Shown: in pieces, positions 56,454-63,286 of the stretch
How the letters are laid out: each line of letters begins with the position of its first letter
Position numbering within the stretch: the first letter of the stretch is position 1
NCBI GenBank assembly: GCA_031260805.1
Contig: JAISKV010000005.1
Coordinates: forward strand, 1-63,366
DNA length: 63,366 bases
Direction of reading: 5' to 3'
Source of the DNA: Rickettsiales bacterium
Lineage (GTDB): Bacteria; Pseudomonadota; Alphaproteobacteria; Rs-D84
Position numbers and translations under genes: made by a program
The notes under the pieces: model-generated
What the model saw: the letters and a program-made list of their open reading frames with translations, nothing else
The model's database searches: none
Told to the model about the DNA's origin: nothing

Positions 56454-56717
56454 ATGTTCGGGATATCGGGTGGCGAATTTTTAGTGATTTTATTCATCGC
56501 GATTGCGGTGATTCCTGCGCGCAGTTGGCCGGCTGTGTTCAAGTTCGCCGCCAAATGCGTGCGCGCCGTCCGTCAGATAATCTGGAAAATCAACGACGCG
56601 ACCGAATCGGTCAAAGATAGAATTGAACGAGAAATGCCGATTGACGAACTGTCCAAGCAAACTTTTGACGATGTAAGCGCCGCATTCCGGACGAAAAAAG
56701 TGAAAGGGAAAAGGTGA
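56454..56717 (+). CDS. tatB: TatA/TatB-family twin-arginine translocase protein
   Basis: The 87-residue protein has the short N-terminal membrane helix GGEFLVILFIAIAVIPARSWP followed by an amphipathic helix, as in TatB. The hinge GP is replaced by P-A-R. No tatC lies in the window. The C-terminal KKVKGKR and the stop are written in repeat sequence shared with the end of fba. Confidence 0.75.
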   Translation: MFGISGGEFLVILFIAIAVIPARSWPAVFKFAAKCVRAVRQIIWKINDATESVKDRIEREMPIDELSKQTFDDVSAAFRTKKVKGKR

Positions 56718-56776
56718 AGGTGTAGGTGCAGGTGCAGGCCATCACCTTCACTTACACCTTCACCTTCACCTTCACT
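56700..56776. repeat. Inverted short-unit element H6 shared by convergent gene ends
   Basis: AGGTGA, AGGTGT, AGGTGC, AGGTGC units, a GGCCATCACC centre and ACCTTC units. The stop codons of tatB (plus) and fba (minus) both lie within it. Confidence 0.9.
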
Positions 56777-57722
56777 TATCAACCCCACTTCCCATGATAT
56801 TTTCTATCTCCCAGACATACAGGTCGCGCATTTTCTGCCGCGCCGCGGCCAGCGGCACGCGCGGATCGTAATTTTCCGGCGCGTTTGCAAATAATTCCCG
56901 CGCCGCCGCAAACCATGCCAGGCGCGAATCGGAATCAACATTTACTTTGCAGACATTCATCGCGGTGGCGCGCCGGATTTGATCCGCCGGAATTCCGCGC
57001 GCATCGCCCAGCCGCCCGCCAAACCGGTTGATTTCAGCAACCAGATTTTCCGGAATATTTGACGCGCCGTGCAGCACCAGCGGAAAGTCCGGCAGCCGCC
57101 GCGCGATTTCATCCAGAATATCAAAGCGCAATTCTTCCGCATCATTTCGCCGCTTGTACGCGCCGTGGCTGGTCCCGACCGCAACCGCCAAACTGTCGCA
57201 GCCAGTCGCCCCCACAAATTTTACCACATCGTCCGGATTTGTATAAAATCCGACTTCATTCCGCGTATTTTCGTCTTCTATGCCAGCCAGCGCGCCCAGT
57301 TCCGCTTCCACCGAAACGCCAAAATTTCCAGCATAGTCAACAACGCTGCGCGACAATTCAACATTTTCATCAAAAGACAGGGCCGATCCGTCAATCATCA
57401 CGCTGGAAAAGCCGGAATCTATGGCATCGCGACATGCGGCCAGCGAATGCCCGTGATCAAGATGCAATGCGGCCCGGATGCCGCGGCCGCGTATCACGGA
57501 TTCAACCATCGCCACGCAAACCGCAGCGCCCATATATTTTAATGCGGATTCGGATACAGCCAGAATCACCGGGCTGCGCGTGTCTGCTGCGGCGGACGCA
57601 ATCGCCTGCAAATTTTCCAGGTTAAAGAAGTTGAACGCCGGCACCGCATATCCGCCGCGCAGCGCGTCCGCAAACATGTCCCGGGTATTAACAAGGCCAA
57701 ATTTTTCATATTCGTATTTCAT
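56772..57722 (-). CDS. fba: Class II fructose-bisphosphate aldolase
   Basis: The 316-residue glycolytic enzyme has the zinc motif HLDHGHS near residue 86, VEAELGALAGIED near 130 and VAVGTSHGAYK near 170. The ATG (MKYEYEKF) lies six bases after a CATAAT box on the minus strand, so the transcript may be leaderless. Confidence 0.92.
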   Translation of the reverse strand: MKYEYEKFGLVNTRDMFADALRGGYAVPAFNFFNLENLQAIASAAADTRSPVILAVSESALKYMGAAVCVAMVESVIRGRGIRAALHLDHGHSLAACRDAIDSGFSSVMIDGSALSFDENVELSRSVVDYAGNFGVSVEAELGALAGIEDENTRNEVGFYTNPDDVVKFVGATGCDSLAVAVGTSHGAYKRRNDAEELRFDILDEIARRLPDFPLVLHGASNIPENLVAEINRFGGRLGDARGIPADQIRRATAMNVCKVNVDSDSRLAWFAAARELFANAPENYDPRVPLAAARQKMRDLYVWEIENIMGSGVDK

Positions 57723-57768
57723 TTTCAGATTATGCCAAATGCGGCGCAAAAATAAAAGTTAAAAAAAC

Positions 57769-57796
57769 TTGACAAAAACATATTTTATTCTACAAT
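57769..57796 (+). promoter_or_regulatory. Promoter of the small lipoprotein gene
   Basis: TTGACA and TACAAT are 16 bases apart, back to back with the fba start region. Confidence 0.75.
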
Positions 57797-57843
57797 TGCT
57801 GCAAAGAGAACCGAGAATGTTGGATAAACAAAGGAATAGACTT

Positions 57844-58161
57844 ATGAAGAAAGTTATTTTGTCTTTGATTGCAGTTGCCGGTTTATCCGCATGCTCGCAT
57901 GATTATTCTGACAACCGCGTCCGTTATACCCAATGGTCCGACGGCGATTGCGTGGTCAGCACGGAACAATCCAGCGGTTGGTATTCAGACCTGGCCGATT
58001 CGTCCAGCAAAACCGTTTATCGCAACACGCAGTGCGCGAAAATCTATCGCGGCGCAGCGCAGCATGTTTCCGCACCGGTCGTTCGTGAACACAGCATCGG
58101 CTGCGGATACAGTTCCTGCAATGTAAACCGCGCGCGCTATGTGCTGGTCCAGGCAGACTAA
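57844..58161 (+). CDS. Small lipoprotein of unknown function
   Basis: The 105-residue protein has lipobox LSAC (cysteine at 17) and a mature region with CVVSTEQSSGWY, CAKIYRGAA and CGYSSC. AAAGGAAT precedes the ATG. It has its own promoter and terminator. No family is recognised. Confidence 0.75.
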   Translation: MKKVILSLIAVAGLSACSHDYSDNRVRYTQWSDGDCVVSTEQSSGWYSDLADSSSKTVYRNTQCAKIYRGAAQHVSAPVVREHSIGCGYSSCNVNRARYVLVQAD

Positions 58162-58165
58162 AATA

Positions 58166-58193
58166 AAAAATCCGCGATTGCGGATTTTTTTTG
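58166..58193 (+). terminator. Intrinsic terminator after the small lipoprotein
   Basis: ATCCGC, a GATT loop and GCGGAT are followed by eight T residues. Confidence 0.9.
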
Positions 58194-58219
58194 ACTTTTT
58201 TATTAAAATTGTCTAAACT
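58191..58219 (+). promoter_or_regulatory. Promoter before the rpsP operon leader
   Basis: TTGACT and TAAACT are 17 bases apart and overlap the end of the preceding terminator. Confidence 0.65.
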
Positions 58220-58225
58220 GTGCGC

Positions 58226-58300
58226 AGGATAAGACGAACCATTGCGCTGTGGCGCTGTGGCAGGGGCGGCCGAGTTATTGGTTCCCCTGGGTTTTTATTG
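58226..58300 (+). ncRNA. Candidate structured leader or small RNA
   Basis: Two stems interleave: GAACCA (58236-58241) with TGGTTC (58279-58284), and CAGGGG (58261-58266) with CCCCTG (58284-58289), the latter followed by GGTTTTTATT. The second resembles a terminator. A tandem GCGCTGTG repeat lies between. It precedes a small gene and the rpsP operon; no known RNA family is recognised. Confidence 0.45.
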
Positions 58301-58321
58301 AAAAATCAAAGGGAAATAATT

Positions 58322-58507
58322 GTGAACGAATCTAAGAAAAATTCTGAAAAAACTGCAAAAACAATTGAAATTGGCGGCAACGCCGGATTTTTGGGATTTA
58401 ATTACAAAGACCAATTGCAGCCTGATCCGCGCCGCGCGGTGAAGTCTGGCGACGCGCCGAAATTAAATATCAATTTCATGAGTGATTTTTTTGCGATTCA
58501 GAAATAA
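58322..58507 (+). CDS. Small protein of unknown function upstream of rpsP
   Basis: The 61-residue protein starts at GTG behind AAAGGG. Its N-terminus is Lys/Ser-rich and its C-terminus contains IEIGGNAGFLGFNYKDQ and SDFFAIQK. No signal peptide or family is recognised. It lies 26 bases before rpsP and is probably co-transcribed. Confidence 0.6.
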   Translation: MNESKKNSEKTAKTIEIGGNAGFLGFNYKDQLQPDPRRAVKSGDAPKLNINFMSDFFAIQK

Positions 58508-58533
58508 ACAATAAACTAAAAAAGGAACATAAA

Positions 58534-58977
58534 ATGGCAGTAGTTATCAGATTACAACGGCATGGCGCAAAAAAACGCCCTTATTACCACATCGTCGCGA
58601 TTGATTCGCGGTGCGCGCGCGACAGCGGGAATATCTTGGAACGCGTCGGATCGTACGACCCTATGCAGCCGCGCGGCAGCGAAAAACGCGTCGCGTTTGA
58701 CGCGGACAAGGTCAAGACCTGGATGGCCAAGGGCGCGAAACCGTCAGACCGCGTTTATCGGTTCTTGGCGGCCGCCGGAATTGTCGCGGCGCGCGTTATC
58801 CCGAACCAGACCAAAAAAGACAAGCAGTCTGAAAAGACATTGATGAAACTGAAAGATCGCGAGGCTAAACTGGCCAAGGCGCGCGAAGCCGAAGAAGCGG
58901 CGAGCGCGGCCCCGGTTGCGGAAGAAATCGCGCCTGTCGCGGAAGAAGCGCCGGCGGGAACGGTCGCTGCGGAATAG
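58534..58977 (+). CDS. rpsP: 30S ribosomal protein S16
   Basis: The 147-residue protein has the S16 core VIRLQRHGAKKRPYYHIVAID and GSYDPMQP. The C-terminal extension after residue ~95 is Lys/Glu/Ala-rich and longer than in E. coli, as in other Alphaproteobacteria. It heads the rpsP-rimM-trmD-rplS operon. Confidence 0.95.
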   Translation: MAVVIRLQRHGAKKRPYYHIVAIDSRCARDSGNILERVGSYDPMQPRGSEKRVAFDADKVKTWMAKGAKPSDRVYRFLAAAGIVAARVIPNQTKKDKQSEKTLMKLKDREAKLAKAREAEEAASAAPVAEEIAPVAEEAPAGTVAAE

Positions 58978-58993
58978 TTTATCGTCCATCGTC

Positions 58994-59434
58994 ATGTCGG
59001 ACGACGCCAGAATCTTGGTTGGTAAAATCGTGGCGGCCCAAGGGCTGCGCGGGGATCTGCGCGTCCAGACATTCACGCGGAATCCGGCGGATTTCCAGGG
59101 ACTGCATCTGATAAATCATCAATCGCAAATCATAAATCATAAATTTGTCCGCAGCGATGGCAGTGTTGCTATTATAAAAATTGACGGTGTTGACGACCGG
59201 ACCGCTGCGGAAAAACTGCGCGGGACAGAATTATTTGTAAACCGCGGCGATCTGCCGGAATTGCCCGAAGGGGAATTTTATCACGCGGATCTGCTGGGCA
59301 TGCGCGTGGGGGACCGGCGGGTTGCAGGCGTGCATGACTTTGGCGCGGGCGATATTCTGGAATTGGATGACGGGACAATGGTGTCTTTTGCAGGCGCGGT
59401 TGTTGACACGGAAAAAAGGGAAATTTTAATATGA
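58994..59434 (+). CDS. rimM: Ribosome maturation factor RimM
   Basis: The 146-residue protein helps mature the 30S head. The N-terminal ILVGKIVAAQGLRGDLRVQ and the PRC-barrel part FYHADLLGM are typical. Near residue 40 a heptad array adds LINHQSQIINHKF. The start is the ATG of MSDDARIL. It overlaps the following small gene by ATGA. Confidence 0.88.
   Translation: MSDDARILVGKIVAAQGLRGDLRVQTFTRNPADFQGLHLINHQSQIINHKFVRSDGSVAIIKIDGVDDRTAAEKLRGTELFVNRGDLPELPEGEFYHADLLGMRVGDRRVAGVHDFGAGDILELDDGTMVSFAGAVVDTEKREILI
59111..59145. repeat. Heptad array H4 inside rimM
   Basis: Five exact units, ATAAATC, ATCAATC, GCAAATC, ATAAATC, ATAAATT, are translated as INHQSQIINHKF. The units that differ remove the in-frame TAA a perfect array would create. 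Confidence 0.92.
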
Positions 59435-59655
59435 GCGAAAATATGCAGAAACCAACAGTGCTGGTTGAAAAAATCACAGGATATACCAAAGATACTTATG
59501 ATGTAAACGGCGTTTTTTATATCGTTGACACAATCAGAACCACTTACAAGATTCATGAAAGCAAATTCGCGCCGACAACGCGCGAACTGCGCAAAAACCA
59601 CGATATCCAGATTAAAAAGTTAGGCCTGGAAATCGTGTCCGCAAAAGTCTTGTGA
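59431..59655 (+). CDS. Small protein between rimM and trmD
   Basis: The 74-residue protein contains alternating hydrophobic strands (VLVEKITGYTKDTYDVNGVFY, IVDTIRTTYKIHE) and no recognised motif. It overlaps rimM by ATGA and trmD by TGATG, so it is firmly part of the operon. An extra gene at this place is uncommon. Confidence 0.65.
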   Translation: MSENMQKPTVLVEKITGYTKDTYDVNGVFYIVDTIRTTYKIHESKFAPTTRELRKNHDIQIKKLGLEIVSAKVL

Positions 59656-60401
59656 TGCATTTTGACATCATCACTCTTTTTCCGGAAATGTTTCCAGGCA
59701 CCTTGGGCGGCGGGGTCGTCGGCCGCGCGTTGGAAAATAAAATCTGGTCGTTTGACGCGATAAATCCGCGCGGCTTTACGGACGGCAATTACCGCCGGGT
59801 GGACGACACCCAGTTCGGCGGCGGCGCGGGGCAAGTGATGATGGCGGAACCAATCGCCCGAACGATTGACGAAATAAAAAAGAATCGTCATGCCGGGCTT
59901 GACCCGGCATCCATGGATTCTGGGTCGCGCGCTGACGCGCCTGTCCGGAATGACGAAAGAAAAATCATATACTTTTCGCCGCGTGGCCGGGTCTGGAACC
60001 AGAAACTGGCGCGGGAATACGCCGGCAAAGATTATACGCTTATCTGCGGGCGGTACGAAGGGCTGGATCAGCGCGTGATTGACGAATATGAAATAGAAGA
60101 AATTTCAATCGGCGATTATATTTTGTCCGGCGGTGAAATCGCCGCCCAGGTTTTTATTGACAGTCTGGTCCGGCTGTGCGATAATGTGCTGCACTCGGCA
60201 GAATCAGCACAGAGCGAAAGTTTTGAAATCGGGGGGTTGGAATGGCCGCTGTATACCCGCCCGTCGTCATGGCGCGGACGCAATGTCCCAGAAGTCCTGA
60301 TGTCCGGCAACCACGCGGCGATAGAGCGTTGGCGGAAAGAACAATCGGATGCCATAACAAATCAACGGCGTCCGGATTTGATAAAAAAAGTGGAAAGTTG
60401 A
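59655..60401 (+). CDS. trmD: tRNA (guanine-N1)-methyltransferase
   Basis: The 248-residue enzyme methylates G37 of tRNAs. The SPOUT knot is visible as ICGRYEGLDQRVIDEY and ISIGDYILSGGE. Between IDEIKK and KIIYFSPRGR a family C palindrome adds about 24 residues (HAGLDPASMDSGSRADAP). The ATG overlaps the previous stop codon (TGATG). The stop lies in an H3 repeat. Confidence 0.93.
   Translation: MHFDIITLFPEMFPGTLGGGVVGRALENKIWSFDAINPRGFTDGNYRRVDDTQFGGGAGQVMMAEPIARTIDEIKKNRHAGLDPASMDSGSRADAPVRNDERKIIYFSPRGRVWNQKLAREYAGKDYTLICGRYEGLDQRVIDEYEIEEISIGDYILSGGEIAAQVFIDSLVRLCDNVLHSAESAQSESFEIGGLEWPLYTRPSSWRGRNVPEVLMSGNHAAIERWRKEQSDAITNQRRPDLIKKVES
59885..59956. repeat. Family C palindrome in frame inside trmD
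   Basis: TCGTCATGCCGGGC...GACCCGGCAT and GCGCGCTGACGCGC lead to CCGGAATGACGA, the same signature as the intergenic copies. Confidence 0.93.
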
Positions 60402-60506
60402 AAGTGAAAAGTGAAAATGCGGCTGGTCGCGCAAGCGCGACATGGTTTTCTAATGATAGCGCAGCGAACGCATTATTTTTACTTTTCATTTTCAACTTTT
60501 CACTTT
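60390..60506. repeat. Composite element H3 between trmD and rplS
   Basis: GAAAGTGAAAAGTGAAAA and TTTTCAACTTTTCAC arms surround GTCGCGC/GCGCGAC. The trmD stop codon lies in the left arm. Confidence 0.88.
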
Positions 60507-60532
60507 GATTTGCGACAAAGGAGCAAATAATT

Positions 60533-60928
60533 ATGGCGAATATAATTGATAAATTGGAAAAACAGCAAATTGAAAAACTGACGGCGGATAAGAAAATCCC
60601 GGACTTCAAGGCCGGCGACACGCTGAAAGTCTTTGTTAAAATCAAGGACGGCGATAAATTCCGCAGCCAGTTGTTCGAGGGCGTTGTAATCGCGCGCAGC
60701 GGCAGCGGCGCGAATGCAAACTTTACCGTGCGCAAGGAATCGTATGGCGTGGGCGTTGAACGGAACTTTCCGCTGTATTCGCCTTTTATTGAAAAAATTG
60801 AAAAGGTCCGCATTGGCCGCGTCCGCCGCGCGAAATTGTTCTTTCTGCGCGCCCTGTCCGGCAAGAAAGCCAGAATTGTGGAAGATCTGGCCGCAACCGC
60901 CGCTGAAAAACGCAATGCGAAAAAATAA
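60533..60928 (+). CDS. rplS: 50S ribosomal protein L19
   Basis: The 131-residue protein has the L19 features [22 protein letters not shown] and [24 protein letters not shown]-like AAAGGAG precedes the ATG. A terminator follows. It closes the rpsP operon. Confidence 0.96.
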   Translation: MANIIDKLEKQQIEKLTADKKIPDFKAGDTLKVFVKIKDGDKFRSQLFEGVVIARSGSGANANFTVRKESYGVGVERNFPLYSPFIEKIEKVRIGRVRRAKLFFLRALSGKKARIVEDLAATAAEKRNAKK

Positions 60929-60929
60929 A

Positions 60930-60957
60930 AAAAAAACGGGCCACGGCCCGTTTTTTA
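60930..60957 (+). terminator. rplS operon terminator
   Basis: ACGGGC, a CACG loop and GCCCGT are followed by six T residues. Confidence 0.9.
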
Positions 60958-60972
60958 AGGTTTCATCCCGCC

Positions 60973-61058
60973 CCCCATCGTCATTGCGGGCTACGACCCG
61001 CAATCCATTTAACCTGGATTCCGGGTTTCGCTTCGCTCCCCCGGAATGACGATAGGGG
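60973..61058. repeat. REP-like palindrome, family C
   Basis: CCCATCGTCATTGCGGG...CCCGCAATCC and GGATTCCGGG...CCCCGGAATGACGATAGGGG. Confidence 0.88.
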
Positions 61059-61159
61059 ATGGTTTAGAGTGTGGGGGTGGGGTCATAGAGCCAGAGCACA
61101 GCGAACGGCGATGCATGAGATTTTTTGACTTTGTTGCACATTAATTGTAAAATGCCGGC

Positions 61160-61504
61160 ATGCATAAAATTTTTATCTTTTCATTTTTATCTTTTATCTT
61201 TTGCGCCGGGGCACACGCGCTTGTTGACAAAAACACCGCATCGCTGCGCGTTATGAACAAGGCCGCCGGCCGCGCCCACACAATTGAAATCCCTGTTGGC
61301 GAAACCCGGAACGACGATAAACTGGCGATAACAGTGCGGTCTTGCAAACGGACGGATCCGTACGCGGCGGAAAACGATTTTGCCTTTGTTGAAATAACCA
61401 AGTCCGATAAACTGATTTTCAGCAATTGGATGAACAAGAACGATTTGGGGGCAAATCCGGTCCAGGATGCCGATTGGGACATCTGGCTGACGGCTTGCAA
61501 ATAA
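61160..61504 (+). CDS. Secreted DUF2155-family protein
   Basis: The 114-residue protein has a signal peptide with core IFIFSFLSFIF (encoded by heptads, cleavage near AHA) and a mature part matching DUF2155: VMNKAAGRAHTIEIPVG, IFSNWMNKN and DWDIWLTAC at the end. DUF2155 is typical of Alphaproteobacteria; its function is not known to me. Confidence 0.75.
   Translation: MHKIFIFSFLSFIFCAGAHALVDKNTASLRVMNKAAGRAHTIEIPVGETRNDDKLAITVRSCKRTDPYAAENDFAFVEITKSDKLIFSNWMNKNDLGANPVQDADWDIWLTACK
61168..61202. repeat. Heptad array H5 in the DUF2155 signal peptide
   Basis: AATTTTT, ATCTTTT, CATTTTT, ATCTTTT, ATCTTTT encode IFIFSFLSFIF. Confidence 0.85.
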
Positions 61505-61505
61505 C

Positions 61506-61805
61506 ATGAAAACATACATAAAATTCATAATCGGAATTATCGCGCTGGCGGCAATCGCGATGGGGCTGTTCGCGACGCTGGCAAAATCAAATCTGGAAAA
61601 CAAGGATTTGCGGCATTGGGCCGGCGCCAGCGAGTCCGAGAAAAATACCGCCGTGCTGCTGCTGTCCGCCGGCGATTCCGCGCATGTGGAAATTTTATCG
61701 CAATGCATTTCGCGCATGGCCGGGTTGCCGGATTCGGGTACGGTTAAAATACGGGATGCGGCGGGACTGTGCGCCATCGGCGTCGCACTGAACGAGAATA
61801 AATAA
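61506..61805 (+). CDS. Small membrane-anchored protein of unknown function
   Basis: The 99-residue protein has one N-terminal membrane helix (FIIGIIALAAIAMGLFATLA) that may be uncleaved, then an extracytoplasmic domain with two cysteines. It follows the DUF2155 gene by one base and ends inside a family B repeat. Confidence 0.65.
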   Translation: MKTYIKFIIGIIALAAIAMGLFATLAKSNLENKDLRHWAGASESEKNTAVLLLSAGDSAHVEILSQCISRMAGLPDSGTVKIRDAAGLCAIGVALNENK

Positions 61806-61945
61806 GTTCCCCTCCTTTGGAGGGGTGCCGCGCGCATGCGCGGCGGGGTGGTTTACAAGATTAATTTATATACATCAATGCAACAAAAAACAAACACTAT
61901 AAACCACCCCGCCGCTGCGCGGCACCCCTCCAAAGGAGGGGAACT
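61804..61945. repeat. Palindromic element family B overlapping the tsaD start
   Basis: The left arm AGTTCCCCTCCTTTGGAGGG through GGGGTGGTTTAC and the right arm TAAACCACCCCGCCGCTGCG through AGGAGGGGAACTT surround a 43-base centre that contains the tsaD ATG. The right arm is translated as the TsaD N-terminal extension. Confidence 0.92.
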
Positions 61946-62984
61946 TTTGCTCTGTCTGGGGATTGAATCTTCTTGCGATGAAACCGCGGCGGCGATCGTT
62001 GATTCGGACCGCAACATTTTGTCGCATGTTATTTACTCGTCCGTGCCGGAACATCAGAAATTCGGCGGCGTTGTGCCCGAACTGGCCGCGCGCGCGCATA
62101 TTCTGGCGATTGACGCCGTTGTTCGCCGCGCGCTGGACGATGCCGGAAAATCAATCAGCGACATTGCAGTTATCGCCGCGACGGCGGGGCCGGGATTAAT
62201 CGGCGGAGTAATTGTCGGCTGGGAATTTGCGGTCGGACTGGCGGACGCGGCGAACAAGCCGCTGGTCGCGGTGAATCATTTGCAGGGGCACGCACTGGTT
62301 CCGCGCCTGACAAACAATGTGGAGTTTCCGTTTTTGCTGCTGCTGGTCAGCGGCGGGCATTCGCAAATCCTGTTGGCGCGCGGCGTCTGCGATTACGAAA
62401 TTATCGGCCAGACGATTGACGATTCCGCCGGTGAAGCGTTTGACAAGGTCGCAAAGATGCTGAACTTGGGCTATCCGGGCGGCCCGGAAATAGACCGGCG
62501 CGCAGCAAAGGGAAATCCGGCCGCGTACAACCTGCCCCGGCCGCTGTGCGACAAACCGAACTGCGATTTTTCATTCAGCGGAATCAAAACCGCGGTGCGG
62601 ACGATTGTGAATAACACCACTACCCCGTCCGCCTGCGGCGTCCACCCCTTCGCTGGCGAAGGGGATTGGGTTGCCGATATCTGCGCGTCGTTCCAGGCGG
62701 CGGTTGTTGATGTTATAATCAACAGGCTGGGCAATGCGGTTAAAATTACAAAGCCAAAGACTTTGGTGGTGGCCGGCGGCGTGGCGAAAAACACTGCGAT
62801 ACGCGGCGCGCTGGAAAAATTTGCGGCCGAAAACGAAATGGAATTCGCCGCGCCGCCACTGAATCTGTGCACAGACAACGGCGCGATGATCGCCTGGGCC
62901 GGGATAGAGAATTTTGCAATCGGAAACATCGTATCCGCGCCTGTATCGCCGCGCCCGCGCTGGCCGCTGACGGAATTAAAATGA
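61878..62984 (+). CDS. tsaD: tRNA N6-threonylcarbamoyladenosine transferase
   Basis: The 368-residue protein transfers the threonylcarbamoyl group to A37. Family motifs are LGIESSCDETAAAIV, VNHLQGHAL (metal histidine), LLLVSGGHSQ and CTDNGAMIAWAG. Two repeats are translated: the family B right arm gives the N-terminal INHPAAARHPSKGGEL, and a family A arm gives NTTTPSACGVHPFAGEGD after FSFSGIKTAVRTI. The ATG in the repeat centre is the only good start before the conserved core. Confidence 0.92.
   Translation: MQQKTNTINHPAAARHPSKGGELLLCLGIESSCDETAAAIVDSDRNILSHVIYSSVPEHQKFGGVVPELAARAHILAIDAVVRRALDDAGKSISDIAVIAATAGPGLIGGVIVGWEFAVGLADAANKPLVAVNHLQGHALVPRLTNNVEFPFLLLLVSGGHSQILLARGVCDYEIIGQTIDDSAGEAFDKVAKMLNLGYPGGPEIDRRAAKGNPAAYNLPRPLCDKPNCDFSFSGIKTAVRTIVNNTTTPSACGVHPFAGEGDWVADICASFQAAVVDVIINRLGNAVKITKPKTLVVAGGVAKNTAIRGALEKFAAENEMEFAAPPLNLCTDNGAMIAWAGIENFAIGNIVSAPVSPRPRWPLTELK
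62614..62669. repeat. Family A arm in frame inside tsaD
   Basis: ACCACTACCCCGTCCGCCTG through CCCCTTCGCTGGCGAAGGGG is one arm of the family A element, matching the right arm at 85-137 in complement. It adds about 18 residues without a stop. Confidence 0.93.
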
Positions 62985-63286
62985 GAAATATCACGCCAGA
63001 AAAACTGGAATTTTTTGAGCAATCCACGCGCCGTCTGTTGAAAATAGCGGACGGCATGCCGCTGAATCGGCTGGACCGGATGAATCTGAAAAACACGACC
63101 CTGCACATTCGCGACAGCATGAAGGTTCCGTCAATCCACGATAATGTCTTTTCGCAATATGCGGATTGCGATACTTTTACTTATCCCAGCGATGGTTTCT
63201 GCAAGGCGGCCAGTTATGTCGCGCACCATCTGAACCTCGGGGGGGGGGGGGGGGGGGGGCCCCCGCCCGTTTTGGTAAAGATTTAA
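62981..63286 (+). CDS. Unknown protein, interrupted by a doubtful poly-G run
   Basis: The gene starts ATGA inside the tsaD stop codon. The reliable part is MRNITPEKLEFFEQS to YVAHHLNL (about 86 residues), helical and charged, with no recognised family. After that a run of 21 G residues and the following bases are unlikely to be genuine, so the true C-terminus is not in this window. Confidence 0.45.
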   Translation: MRNITPEKLEFFEQSTRRLLKIADGMPLNRLDRMNLKNTTLHIRDSMKVPSIHDNVFSQYADCDTFTYPSDGFCKAASYVAHHLNLGGGGGGGPPPVLVKI

